NCBI RefSeq assembly: GCF_001418015.1
Contig: NZ_LIQG01000027.1
Coordinates: 275,752-339,751, forward strand
Direction: 5' to 3'
Length of the DNA: 64,000 bases
DNA from: Lacinutrix mariniflava
Lineage (GTDB): Bacteria; Bacteroidota; Bacteroidia; Flavobacteriales; Flavobacteriaceae
Shown here: in pieces, positions 56,464 to 64,000 of the stretch
How the letters are laid out: each line of letters begins with the position of its first letter
Position numbering within the stretch: the stretch's first letter is position 1
Notes under the pieces: generated by a model
What the model was told of the DNA's origin: nothing
The model's database searches: none
The model's input: only the letters and a program-made list of their open reading frames with translations
Translations under genes and position numbers: made by a program

Positions 56464-56491
56464 AAAAGTCCTGCTAATTAGCAGGACTTTT
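56464..56491 (+). terminator. Intrinsic terminator of the rpoBC operon
   Basis: AAAAGTCCTGCTAA and its exact complement TTAGCAGGACTTTT (56464-56491), ending in a T-run. Confidence 0.9.
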
Positions 56492-56578
56492 TATTTTAAT
56501 CTAATTAATTAAGTTTCCTTTACGCTCCTATAGTAATTGGAGTTAATTAAATTAATAGGAATCTATAAAACATAAAAC

Positions 56579-56899
56579 ATGGCAGATAATAAAGACAATA
56601 CACCGAAACCAAACCAAATTAACATAGAATTAGACGAAAAAGTAGCAGAAGGTACTTATTCAAATCTTGCAATAATTAATCACTCTGTATCAGAGTTTGT
56701 AGTAGATTTTGTGAGTATAATGCCTGGAACACCCAAAAGTAAAGTTAAATCTAGAATTATTTTAACGCCTCAACACGCAAAGAGGTTATTAAAAGCTTTA
56801 AGTGAAAATGTACAACGATTTGAAAAAGCTCATGGAGAAATTAAAGATTATGAGCAACCTCCAATACCATTAAATTTTGGGCCAACAGGTCAGGCTTAA
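56579..56899 (+). CDS. DUF3467 family protein
   Basis: A 106-residue small protein of DUF3467, a family of Bacteroidota and some others: INIELDEKVAEGTYSNLAII, then EFVVDFVSIMPG and RIILTPQHAKRLLKALSENV. Function unestablished. Between the rpoBC terminator and a second terminator it forms a single-gene unit. Confidence 0.85.
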   Translation: MADNKDNTPKPNQINIELDEKVAEGTYSNLAIINHSVSEFVVDFVSIMPGTPKSKVKSRIILTPQHAKRLLKALSENVQRFEKAHGEIKDYEQPPIPLNFGPTGQA

Positions 56900-56994
56900 A
56901 AAAATAACAAGGCGTACTTAATATTTTAATTATTTAATATTGGTCAAAATATGTTTTTTGAAGAAATATTATATTGATGGAAAAATAAGATGAT

Positions 56995-57031
56995 AAAAAA
57001 ACCTCTAAATAGAATTTAGAGGTTTTTTTTT
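56995..57031 (+). terminator. Intrinsic terminator after the DUF3467 gene
   Basis: CCTCTAAAT (57002-57010) pairs with ATTTAGAGG (57014-57022) around an AGA loop; seven A precede and nine T follow, so it can work on both strands. The remaining bases to 57209 hold no gene. Confidence 0.85.
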
Positions 57032-57209
57032 AGTGCTTTCATAGGTATAAGTATAATCGATGAGGGTTCTCGTTGTGATAATTAAAATTTATTTACGTTA
57101 AAATAACGAGCTCTATAAATAGGTCTATTTTGAATAAAATAAAAATTGACTACAAAGCATTCATGTCTAGTTGTTATAGTGTCTTAAATAGCGTTATAGT
57201 CGATTTTAG

Positions 57210-58799
57210 TTATTCGTATTCCGAAACATAGTGAAATTTCACTGTTGGATACTTTTGTTGTGTCATTTGTAAAGAAAAAGAAGAATCTGCTAAGAAAACC
57301 AACTGTCCGCGCTTGTCTTTTGCTAAATAGCGTTGTTTAACTCTCTTAAATTCTTTGAATTCTTCACTTTTTACATCTTCAGGTTCTACCCAGCACGCCT
57401 TAAAAACATTTAGGTTTTCATATGTACATTTCGCACCATATTCATGTTCTAATCTGTATTGGATTACTTCATATTGTAAGGCACCTACAGTTCCAATTAT
57501 TTTTCTTCCGTTTAACTCTAAAGTAAATAGTTGGGCTACTCCTTCGTCCATTAATTGATCGATACCTTTATTTAATTGCTTAGATTTTAAAGGATCTGCA
57601 TTATTAATATATCTAAAATGTTCAGGAGAAAAGCTTGGTACTCCTTTGTAATTTAGTACTTCACCTTCAGTTAAGGTATCACCAATTTTAAATGTTCCAG
57701 TATCTTGTAACCCTACAATGTCACCAGGATAAGAAATGTCTACAATCTCTTTTTTCTCTGCAAAAAAGGCATTTGGGCTAGAGAACTTGACTTTTTTATT
57801 ATGTCTTACATGTAAGTAAGGTGTATTTCTTTTAAATTCTCCTGAAACAATTTTAATAAAGGCTAATCGGTTTCTATGATTAGGATCCATGTTAGCATGA
57901 ATTTTAAATACAAAACCGGTAAATTTATCTTCATCTGGCTTCACAAGGCGCTCTTCACTTTGTTTTGCTCTAGGTTTAGGAGCAATTTCAACAAAACAAT
58001 CTAACAACTCGCGTACACCGAAGCTATTTAAGGCAGAACCAAAAAATACAGGTTGTAGGTTACCGTCTAGATAATCTTGGTTATTAAATGGAGGATAAAT
58101 ACCTTCCACTAATTCTATTTCTTCTCGAAGTGTTTCAGCAGCTTTGTCGCCTACTAATGTGTTCAGTTCTGGAGAATTTAAATCTGAAATCTCTATAGTT
58201 TCCTCAATATTTTTTCTGCTATCACCACTAAATAGATTTAGGTTTCTTTCCCAAATATTATAAATCCCTTTAAAATCGTATCCCATTCCTATAGGGAAGC
58301 TTAATGGTGTTACTCGAAGTCCTAATTTTTGTTCTATTTCATCGAGTAACTCGAATGCGTCTTTACCTTCACGATCCATTTTATTAATAAAAACAATCAT
58401 GGGAATATTACGCATACGGCAAACTTCTACAAGTTTTTCAGTTTGTTCCTCAACACCTTTTGCGACATCGATAACAACAATAACACTGTCTACAGCAGTT
58501 AATGTTCTAAAAGTATCTTCAGCAAAATCCTTGTGACCAGGAGTATCTAGAATGTTTATTTTAATACCATCATATTCAAAAGCCAAAACAGATGTAGCAA
58601 CAGAGATACCACGCTGGCGTTCTATCTCCATAAAATCACTAGTTGCTCCTTTTTTTATTTTATTACTTTTTACTGCACCAGCCTCTTGTATGGCACCTCC
58701 AAATAATAGTAGTTTTTCAGTAAGTGTAGTCTTTCCAGCATCTGGGTGAGAGATAATACCAAAGGTTCTTCTTCTTTTAATTTCGTCTAAAAATTTCAT
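57210..58799 (-). CDS. prfC: Peptide chain release factor 3
   Basis: A 529-residue translational GTPase: SHPDAGKTTLTEK (17-29), QRGISVATSV, DTPGHKDFAEDT and INKMDREG, then domains II and III with the RF3-specific YPGDIVGLQDTGTF and WVEPEDVKSEEF segments. It removes RF1/RF2 after termination. The start at 58799 (MKFLDEIKRRRTF) is favoured; a Met six codons upstream would sit at the promoter element. Confidence 0.95.
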   Translation of the reverse strand: MKFLDEIKRRRTFGIISHPDAGKTTLTEKLLLFGGAIQEAGAVKSNKIKKGATSDFMEIERQRGISVATSVLAFEYDGIKINILDTPGHKDFAEDTFRTLTAVDSVIVVIDVAKGVEEQTEKLVEVCRMRNIPMIVFINKMDREGKDAFELLDEIEQKLGLRVTPLSFPIGMGYDFKGIYNIWERNLNLFSGDSRKNIEETIEISDLNSPELNTLVGDKAAETLREEIELVEGIYPPFNNQDYLDGNLQPVFFGSALNSFGVRELLDCFVEIAPKPRAKQSEERLVKPDEDKFTGFVFKIHANMDPNHRNRLAFIKIVSGEFKRNTPYLHVRHNKKVKFSSPNAFFAEKKEIVDISYPGDIVGLQDTGTFKIGDTLTEGEVLNYKGVPSFSPEHFRYINNADPLKSKQLNKGIDQLMDEGVAQLFTLELNGRKIIGTVGALQYEVIQYRLEHEYGAKCTYENLNVFKACWVEPEDVKSEEFKEFKRVKQRYLAKDKRGQLVFLADSSFSLQMTQQKYPTVKFHYVSEYE

Positions 58800-58814
58800 T
58801 AAAATCGATTTTTG

Positions 58815-58822
58815 CAAATATA
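58815..58822 (-). promoter_or_regulatory. Predicted -7 element for prfC
   Basis: On the minus strand TATATTTG followed by C fits TAnnTTTG, giving a very short leader of about 9 nt before the prfC start at 58799. Confidence 0.5.
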
Positions 58823-59375
58823 GTTGTATTACAAATAGTAATGAATTTTTATTTATTTTATGGAAGTTTAATTTGGATAATATAATCGTATTATTTTGTG
58901 TTGTTTTTTAAGATAAAATTAAGATTGATGTAAGATTTATCTCTTTTAACTTGTAAAGAATGTACTTTAACGCTTAATACCGCGCTTTAACGACTATGTG
59001 TGAATAATTTTAATTATTGTGGACGAATACAAGAAAATTGAAATATTTTTGCATGCATATTGTGTGTATTTAAATTAATAAATGTTCTATGATTAAAAAT
59101 AGGACTGGATTTATCTAATTTTTGTTGTCACGATTTAAGCGGAAAAGATTGTTGATAATACTTTTCTAAAGTTATAAGTTGATTAGTGTTAGTTAAATAA
59201 CCTTAATTAGCAATTAATAAATATATATTGAGAAAAAAAATTAAGCTATTATTAGTTGAGTTTATTTGTGCTAAAGACAAATTTGTGTTTAGTATTTCTT
59301 ACTGTATAAACAACTCACTTGAACAGGACAGTTTGAGTGTTTTTAAAAATAAAATTCAATTTCATTTATTCTAAT
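58823..59375. other. Long intergenic region between divergent prfC and the giant repeat protein gene
   Basis: About 550 bp of AT-rich sequence without an open frame, RNA gene or strong hairpin. A possible promoter is TATTTTTG at 59042-59049 (TAnnTTTG type) with TTGTGG some 27 bp upstream; if used, the leader of the downstream gene would exceed 300 nt. Later AT-rich sequence could hold another promoter closer to the start. Confidence 0.4.
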
Positions 59376-62300
59376 ATGAAAAACTTTACTCTTTATTCAT
59401 TGAAAAATTTTAAAACTGTTATTGTGCTTGTTTTGCTGTTTTTGTCGTCTTTTATGGCTTCAGCTCAGCTTACAATGGACTTTCAAAATGCAACAATAGT
59501 TAATGGAGGAGCACCTTTAGCAGTTGGAACACAATATAAATTTCCAAATGTAACAGTTGCGCCCGGTGGAATTAATGTAGATTGCTTAGTTACTATTACA
59601 GGCTCAAATGCTTGTACATTAGCTGGTTTCGATGATAACACATCAATATTAGGAACGGGTGTTTCCGATTTTAATCCTACTATTCAATTAAATGGAACTA
59701 CAATTGTAAATGGTTCTGCAGAAGGTGCTTATATAGATTTTCTATTCGAATTTGTTTTAAGTTCTAATAATGCAACTCCGATATTTGTAGAATTCGATAC
59801 CTATACTTATGATATTGATGGTGACAATGGAAATTTAAGAGAATATATTGAAATAAGTAATTTTGGAAGTTATACGGTTAATAATCCTACGGAGTTAAGT
59901 TATATTGCTCCTCGTAGATTCGAATCAAGTACAGATTTAGTTAATCCAGGTATTACTGCTGCCGATCGATGGTTAGCAAAGGCGAGTTATATAAATAATT
60001 CGTTTTTTACTTACAGAGCTGGAGTTATGAGAGATGCGGGTGTATCAACAACCGCTAGATTTGTTGGTTTGGCATTTCAGCCTATTAATTTTTCAAATCC
60101 TGTTGTTGTTCAGTTTAATGCAGATTTAGTAACTGTTAAAACAGTAGGGTTTAGTGCACCTTCGGAAGGAGATACAATAGATTACCAAATTACAGTAACT
60201 AATAATGGTCCTAATGATTCATTTGGAGTAACAGCTACTGATGCACTACCTGCAGGAGTAACGCTTGTTAGCGCAACTTCGGTAGGAGGGTCAACAAATA
60301 CTTATAATACAGGTGGTACGGGTGTATGGGATATTGGCGATTTGGCTAATGGAGCAACAGCTGTATTGACTATAACTGTAACTGTAGATAGCGGAACTTC
60401 TGGTACTACGATTACTAATAGCACAACTGCTGCTGAGGGTAACGAAAATGATCCTTCGACTGTTGGGGATGATTTAACTGCAGATATAACTGTTTCAAAC
60501 GATTCGGATGGAGATGGTGTTCCAAACGATAGCGATGTTTGTAATGGTTTTGATGATAGCGCTGATGTTGATAATGATGGCGTTCCAGATGGTTGTGATT
60601 TAGATAATGATAATGATGGTATTTTAGATGTCGATGAATTAAATAATTGTCCTACAGGAGCAGTTAATACAACAATAGTTGTAGGTAGTGAACTTGGGAG
60701 ATTATACGAAACTAATACAATTACTGGAGGCGCGACGTTAATAACTACTTCTCCTTTTACTACAGGATTTATAAATTCTTTGGCTGCCAATCCAGATAAT
60801 CAGTTGTATTATTATGGAGTAGGTACAAATGCATATTATTATGAAAAATCAACAAATACACATGCTCTTTTAGGTGATTTATCTACATTTCCAGAGTTTG
60901 CTGGAGGAAGATTAGATAGTGGAGGTGGCTCTTATTTAAATGGTGTTTATTACGCTGGTTCTGAAACGCTTGGCGCTGAAGGTGATGTTCAAGATGTTTT
61001 TGCAGTTGTATTAAGTGCAGATGGTAAAAGTATCGTGTCACTTACAGCTCTTAATGTTGCAACTGCAGCATTAGCTGTTGGATATGATTTTTATGATGGT
61101 GGAGCTCAATTAGGATCTAATGGTTTTGGAGATATAGTTACTACTTTTGTTGGTCCGGACGCTGTTATATATGGTTCTACAACTCATACTTCAACAACAA
61201 TTCCTCATGCGTTTTGGTCTTTTAATGTTGCTACAAGTCAATTTAATTTAATTTCAACAACGAATAGTTGGAGTGGAGGACAGTTAGGAGCAGGTGCCAA
61301 TGGTAACTTGTATTCTAATGTTGGTCAAGATATTGTAAGAATAGATCCGGATAATGGAGATATTATAGGTACCGCAGCTACAGTAGGTGTGGTTATAGCC
61401 GATTTAACAGGTCCTATTGATGTTGCACAATGTAATCCTATTCGTGATACAGATGGTGATGGTACTCCGGATTATCTAGATACAGATTCAGATAATGATG
61501 GTTGTTTTGATGCTATTGAAGGTGGTGATAATATTTTAGCTTCAAGTGTTAATCCAGATGGTACCTTGAATGGAACTGTTGATTCTTCAACAGGTGTACC
61601 TAGTAATGTAAATGTTAATTCTGGTCAAACGGTTGGCACATCTGCTAACGAAAATGCTTTTGATGTTAATGGACAATGTGACTCTGATAATGATGGAGTA
61701 GTAGATTTAGATGATTTATGTCCAGGTTTTGATGATACGGCAAATGCCGATGGTGATGCTTATCCAGATGGATGTGATGAAGATGATGATAATGATGGTA
61801 TTAGTGATATAGATGAAGGATTAGTTACAACACCAGGTCAACCTGATTGTGGAGGTGAAACAACATTAAATTTTAATAATGCTTTTACAGAAGAAACTGG
61901 AGATGGCAATATAGCGACCTTGTTAGAAGGTGAGAGCTTTAGATTTCCTAATGTAGCGCCAGGAATCGATGCATTGGTAACTATTGTAGATTTTGTTAAT
62001 ATAAGTTCTTTACCAACATTAGACGATAATGGCTCTAATCCTAATTCATTTCAACCACAATCTGCTTTTGTGTTAACAAGTGTTGGAGATCAAGCTTACA
62101 CAGAGTTTCGTTTTGATTTTGTAGATGCTGGTACATCTACACCACAAATAATTCCTACTTTCTTCGCTAACTTTAATGATGTAGATGGAGGGAATAGATA
62201 TGGAGAACAAAATTGGTCTCAACTACCAACAGATTACGTAGTAGATAATCCAACAGAATTACTTATTACTAATGCAGGACAATGGTTAGTTGGTACTGCT

Positions 62301-64000
62301 GGAACTACAGAGTATCCTGGCGTGGGTAATACTAATCCACAAGCAAATTATTCTACAGAACATGGAGGAAAATCTTCTTATTCTATTCGTTTAGGAGCTG
62401 TAGCTAGAATTGATGGAGCTTCTGCTAATGGAAGACAACATAATGTAGAATTTGGATGTGTAACTAACTATGTTAATCCTTCTAGTACAACATCGTTAGA
62501 TACTGATGGTGATGGAATACCAAATCATTTAGATTTAGATTCTGATGGAGATGGATGTTTTGATGCTTTAGAAGGAAATGGAGGTATAACTGTAGCTCAA
62601 GTAGATGCTAATGGAGTTATCTTAGGTACTATTAATTCAAATGGAATTCCAAATGCAGCAAATAGTGGTAGTGGTCAAGCAGATGTTAGTTCTACAAATG
62701 CCGCAGTTATTAGTGATGAATGTAAGGTTACTATAACAATAGGAGATGTTACGGTTGATGAAGGTGATGGAACAGCGACAGTTCCAGTTACTATTAATGA
62801 ACCAAGTGCTTTAAATACAGTGGTTGATATTATTACAACAGCAGGAACAGCAGGAACATCAGATTACACAACGACGACAACAACAGTAACTATTCCAGCA
62901 GGAGCAACATCAGTAGATGTAACAGTTCCAATTTTAGACGATACTATAAACGAATTAGATGAAATCTTCACAGTTGATGGAACAGTAACAAGTGGAAATA
63001 CGACTAATACAGATCCAAGTGGAACAGTAACAATTCAAGATAATGATGTAACTGTAACCATCGCCGATGTAACAGTAGACGAAGGAGCGGGAACAGCAAC
63101 AGTTCCAGTAACAATCGATACACCAAGTTCAGTAGATACAGTAATAGATATTGTAACAACAACTGGAACAGCAGGAACATCAGATTACACAACAACAACG
63201 ACTACAGTAACAATTCCAGCAGGACAGACTAGTGTAGATGTAATTATTCCAATTACAGATGACACAATAGGAGAGCCAACAGAAACGTTTACATTAGAAG
63301 GAACGGTAACAAGTGGAAATGCCACTGATCCAGCAGATGGAACAGTAACAATCACAGATAACGATCCAGTAGCGACAACCATCGCCGATGTAACAGTAGA
63401 CGAAGGAGCGGGAACAGCAACAGTTCCAGTAACAATCGATACACCAAGTTCAGTAGATACAGTAATAGATATTGTAACAACAACGGGAACAGCAGGGACA
63501 TCAGATTACACAACAACAACGACTACAGTAACAATTCCAGCAGGACAGACTAGTGTAGATGTAATTATTCCAATTACAGATGACACAATAGGAGAGCCAA
63601 CAGAAACGTTTACAGTAGAAGGAACGGTAACAAGTGGTAATGCCACTGATCCAGCAGATGGAACAGTAACAATCACAGATAACGATCCAGTAGCGACAAC
63701 CATCGCCGATGTAACAGTAGACGAAGGAGCCGGAACAGTAACAGTTCCAGTAACAATCGATACACCAAGTTCAGTAGATACAGTAATAGATATTGTAACA
63801 ACAACCGGAACAGCAGGAACATCAGATTACACAACAACAACGACTACAGTAACAATTCCAGCAGGACAGACTAGTGTAGATGTAATTATTCCAATTACAG
63901 ATGACACAATAGGAGAGCCAACAGAAACGTTTACAGTAGAAGGAACGGTAACAAGTGGAAATGCCACTGATCCAGCAGATGGAACAGTAAGTCTACGCGT
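59376..64000 (+). CDS. Giant secreted multidomain protein: DUF11-like, thrombospondin-3-like and Calx-beta-like repeats (3' end beyond window)
   Basis: At least 1541 residues, with no stop before the window end. Signal peptide at about 1-30 ([15 protein letters not shown]). A beta-rich module (30-245) is followed by a DUF11-like domain (about 247-365, with [10 protein letters not shown]), then acidic Asp/Gly-rich repeats (from 375, e.g. [14 protein letters not shown]; again near 690, 768 and 1042) that resemble calcium-binding thrombospondin type 3 repeats. Residues 430-688 look like a propeller-type repeat domain. The first module recurs at about 828-1028. From 1121 onward are 107-residue Calx-beta-like units. 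Likely a cell-surface adhesin; a C-terminal sorting domain would be expected downstream. Confidence 0.85.
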   Translation, partial: MKNFTLYSLKNFKTVIVLVLLFLSSFMASAQLTMDFQNATIVNGGAPLAVGTQYKFPNVTVAPGGINVDCLVTITGSNACTLAGFDDNTSILGTGVSDFNPTIQLNGTTIVNGSAEGAYIDFLFEFVLSSNNATPIFVEFDTYTYDIDGDNGNLREYIEISNFGSYTVNNPTELSYIAPRRFESSTDLVNPGITAADRWLAKASYINNSFFTYRAGVMRDAGVSTTARFVGLAFQPINFSNPVVVQFNADLVTVKTVGFSAPSEGDTIDYQITVTNNGPNDSFGVTATDALPAGVTLVSATSVGGSTNTYNTGGTGVWDIGDLANGATAVLTITVTVDSGTSGTTITNSTTAAEGNENDPSTVGDDLTADITVSNDSDGDGVPNDSDVCNGFDDSADVDNDGVPDGCDLDNDNDGILDVDELNNCPTGAVNTTIVVGSELGRLYETNTITGGATLITTSPFTTGFINSLAANPDNQLYYYGVGTNAYYYEKSTNTHALLGDLSTFPEFAGGRLDSGGGSYLNGVYYAGSETLGAEGDVQDVFAVVLSADGKSIVSLTALNVATAALAVGYDFYDGGAQLGSNGFGDIVTTFVGPDAVIYGSTTHTSTTIPHAFWSFNVATSQFNLISTTNSWSGGQLGAGANGNLYSNVGQDIVRIDPDNGDIIGTAATVGVVIADLTGPIDVAQCNPIRDTDGDGTPDYLDTDSDNDGCFDAIEGGDNILASSVNPDGTLNGTVDSSTGVPSNVNVNSGQTVGTSANENAFDVNGQCDSDNDGVVDLDDLCPGFDDTANADGDAYPDGCDEDDDNDGISDIDEGLVTTPGQPDCGGETTLNFNNAFTEETGDGNIATLLEGESFRFPNVAPGIDALVTIVDFVNISSLPTLDDNGSNPNSFQPQSAFVLTSVGDQAYTEFRFDFVDAGTSTPQIIPTFFANFNDVDGGNRYGEQNWSQLPTDYVVDNPTELLITNAGQWLVGTAGTTEYPGVGNTNPQANYSTEHGGKSSYSIRLGAVARIDGASANGRQHNVEFGCVTNYVNPSSTTSLDTDGDGIPNHLDLDSDGDGCFDALEGNGGITVAQVDANGVILGTINSNGIPNAANSGSGQADVSSTNAAVISDECKVTITIGDVTVDEGDGTATVPVTINEPSALNTVVDIITTAGTAGTSDYTTTTTTVTIPAGATSVDVTVPILDDTINELDEIFTVDGTVTSGNTTNTDPSGTVTIQDNDVTVTIADVTVDEGAGTATVPVTIDTPSSVDTVIDIVTTTGTAGTSDYTTTTTTVTIPAGQTSVDVIIPITDDTIGEPTETFTLEGTVTSGNATDPADGTVTITDNDPVATTIADVTVDEGAGTATVPVTIDTPSSVDTVIDIVTTTGTAGTSDYTTTTTTVTIPAGQTSVDVIIPITDDTIGEPTETFTVEGTVTSGNATDPADGTVTITDNDPVATTIADVTVDEGAGTVTVPVTIDTPSSVDTVIDIVTTTGTAGTSDYTTTTTTVTIPAGQTSVDVIIPITDDTIGEPTETFTVEGTVTSGNATDPADGTVSLR
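62736..64000 (+). repeat. Tandem 321-bp in-frame repeats (four units, last one incomplete)
   Basis: Units start at 62736, 63057, 63378 and 63699, exactly 321 bp (107 codons) apart. The first is diverged; the next three differ at only about four to five positions per unit. Each begins with [12 protein letters not shown] sequence and ends GTVTITDND. The last 11 bases of the window (63990-64000) break from the repeat. Confidence 0.95.

Noticed and set aside
62977..63989. Long open frames antisense to the repeat units, spaced 321 bp
   Set aside because: They are mirror images of the repeats' codon pattern (repetitive Val/Ser/Thr) and recur only because the sense strand repeats.
62736..64000. Possible CRISPR array
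   Set aside because: Units are 321 bp, contiguous, in frame and coding; no short repeats with unique spacers.

Overview
The window looks like chromosome of a marine-type Flavobacteriaceae (phylum Bacteroidota). The DNA is strongly AT-rich. Several genes sit behind the phylum's typical -7 promoter element (TAnnTTTG), Shine-Dalgarno sequences are weak or absent, and RpoB, RpoC, EF-Tu and KdsA read as flavobacterial. Several families are typical of the group: DUF2851, DUF3467, NamZ/DUF1343, the DUF2059 protein, and a secreted TPR protein paired with an outer-membrane barrel. No phage, CRISPR array, transposase or rRNA operon was seen.

Layout. 0-4.4 kb: DUF1801 protein, kdsA (Kdo for LPS), a ParDE toxin-antitoxin pair and typA/bipA. 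4.5-17 kb: a surface-polysaccharide locus. Its plus-strand genes are a GNAT/FemAB-like transferase, a FdtB/QdtB-type sugar aminotransferase, a Wzx-like flippase, a hexapeptide acyltransferase, a GT4 glycosyltransferase, a FdtA-type cupin ketoisomerase and a 2OG-Fe(II) oxygenase. Two glycosyltransferases lie on the minus strand, as does an operon of methyltransferase, polyprenyl-phosphate GT2, GT-C membrane transferase and ftsE. The set suggests a glycan containing an acylated 3-amino-3,6-dideoxyhexose. 17-31.4 kb: envelope and housekeeping genes (TPR protein plus barrel, amidohydrolase lipoprotein, DUF2059, methyltransferase, YkgJ, fatty-acid hydroxylase, NamZ, FtsX/LolC-like permease). 31.6-43 kb: PLP synthase, a second ParDE pair, DUF2851, PspC, K+ channel, AGCS symporter, ComEA-like HhH protein, acyl-CoA dehydrogenase, carboxypeptidase-regulatory-domain protein, a Xer recombinase and hpf.

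43-56.4 kb is the classic translation/transcription block: tRNA-Thr(TGT), tRNA-Tyr, tRNA-Gly, tRNA-Thr(GGT), tuf, tRNA-Trp, secE, nusG, rplK, rplA, rplJ, rplL, rpoB, rpoC, with strong hairpins in the rplL-rpoB and rpoB-rpoC gaps. A DUF3467 protein and prfC follow. From 59.4 kb to the window end runs one very large secreted repeat protein with no stop in the window. It has a DUF11-like domain, acidic Asp-rich (thrombospondin-3-like) linkers, a duplicated N-terminal module and near-identical 321-bp Calx-beta-like units.

Most unusual is the non-coding layer. Three copies of a structured intergenic element (conserved blocks around a variable hairpin) lie at 2.3, 31.4 and 41.7 kb. Both ParDE pairs, although unlike each other in protein sequence, are framed by related flanking repeats, and one flank folds as a closing stem around three perfect hairpins. 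A family of short palindromes is scattered between genes. An intrinsic terminator is embedded in the first codons of the HhH gene. Two polysaccharide genes have damaged or non-canonical starts. All functional statements rest on reading motifs by eye; no database search was possible.
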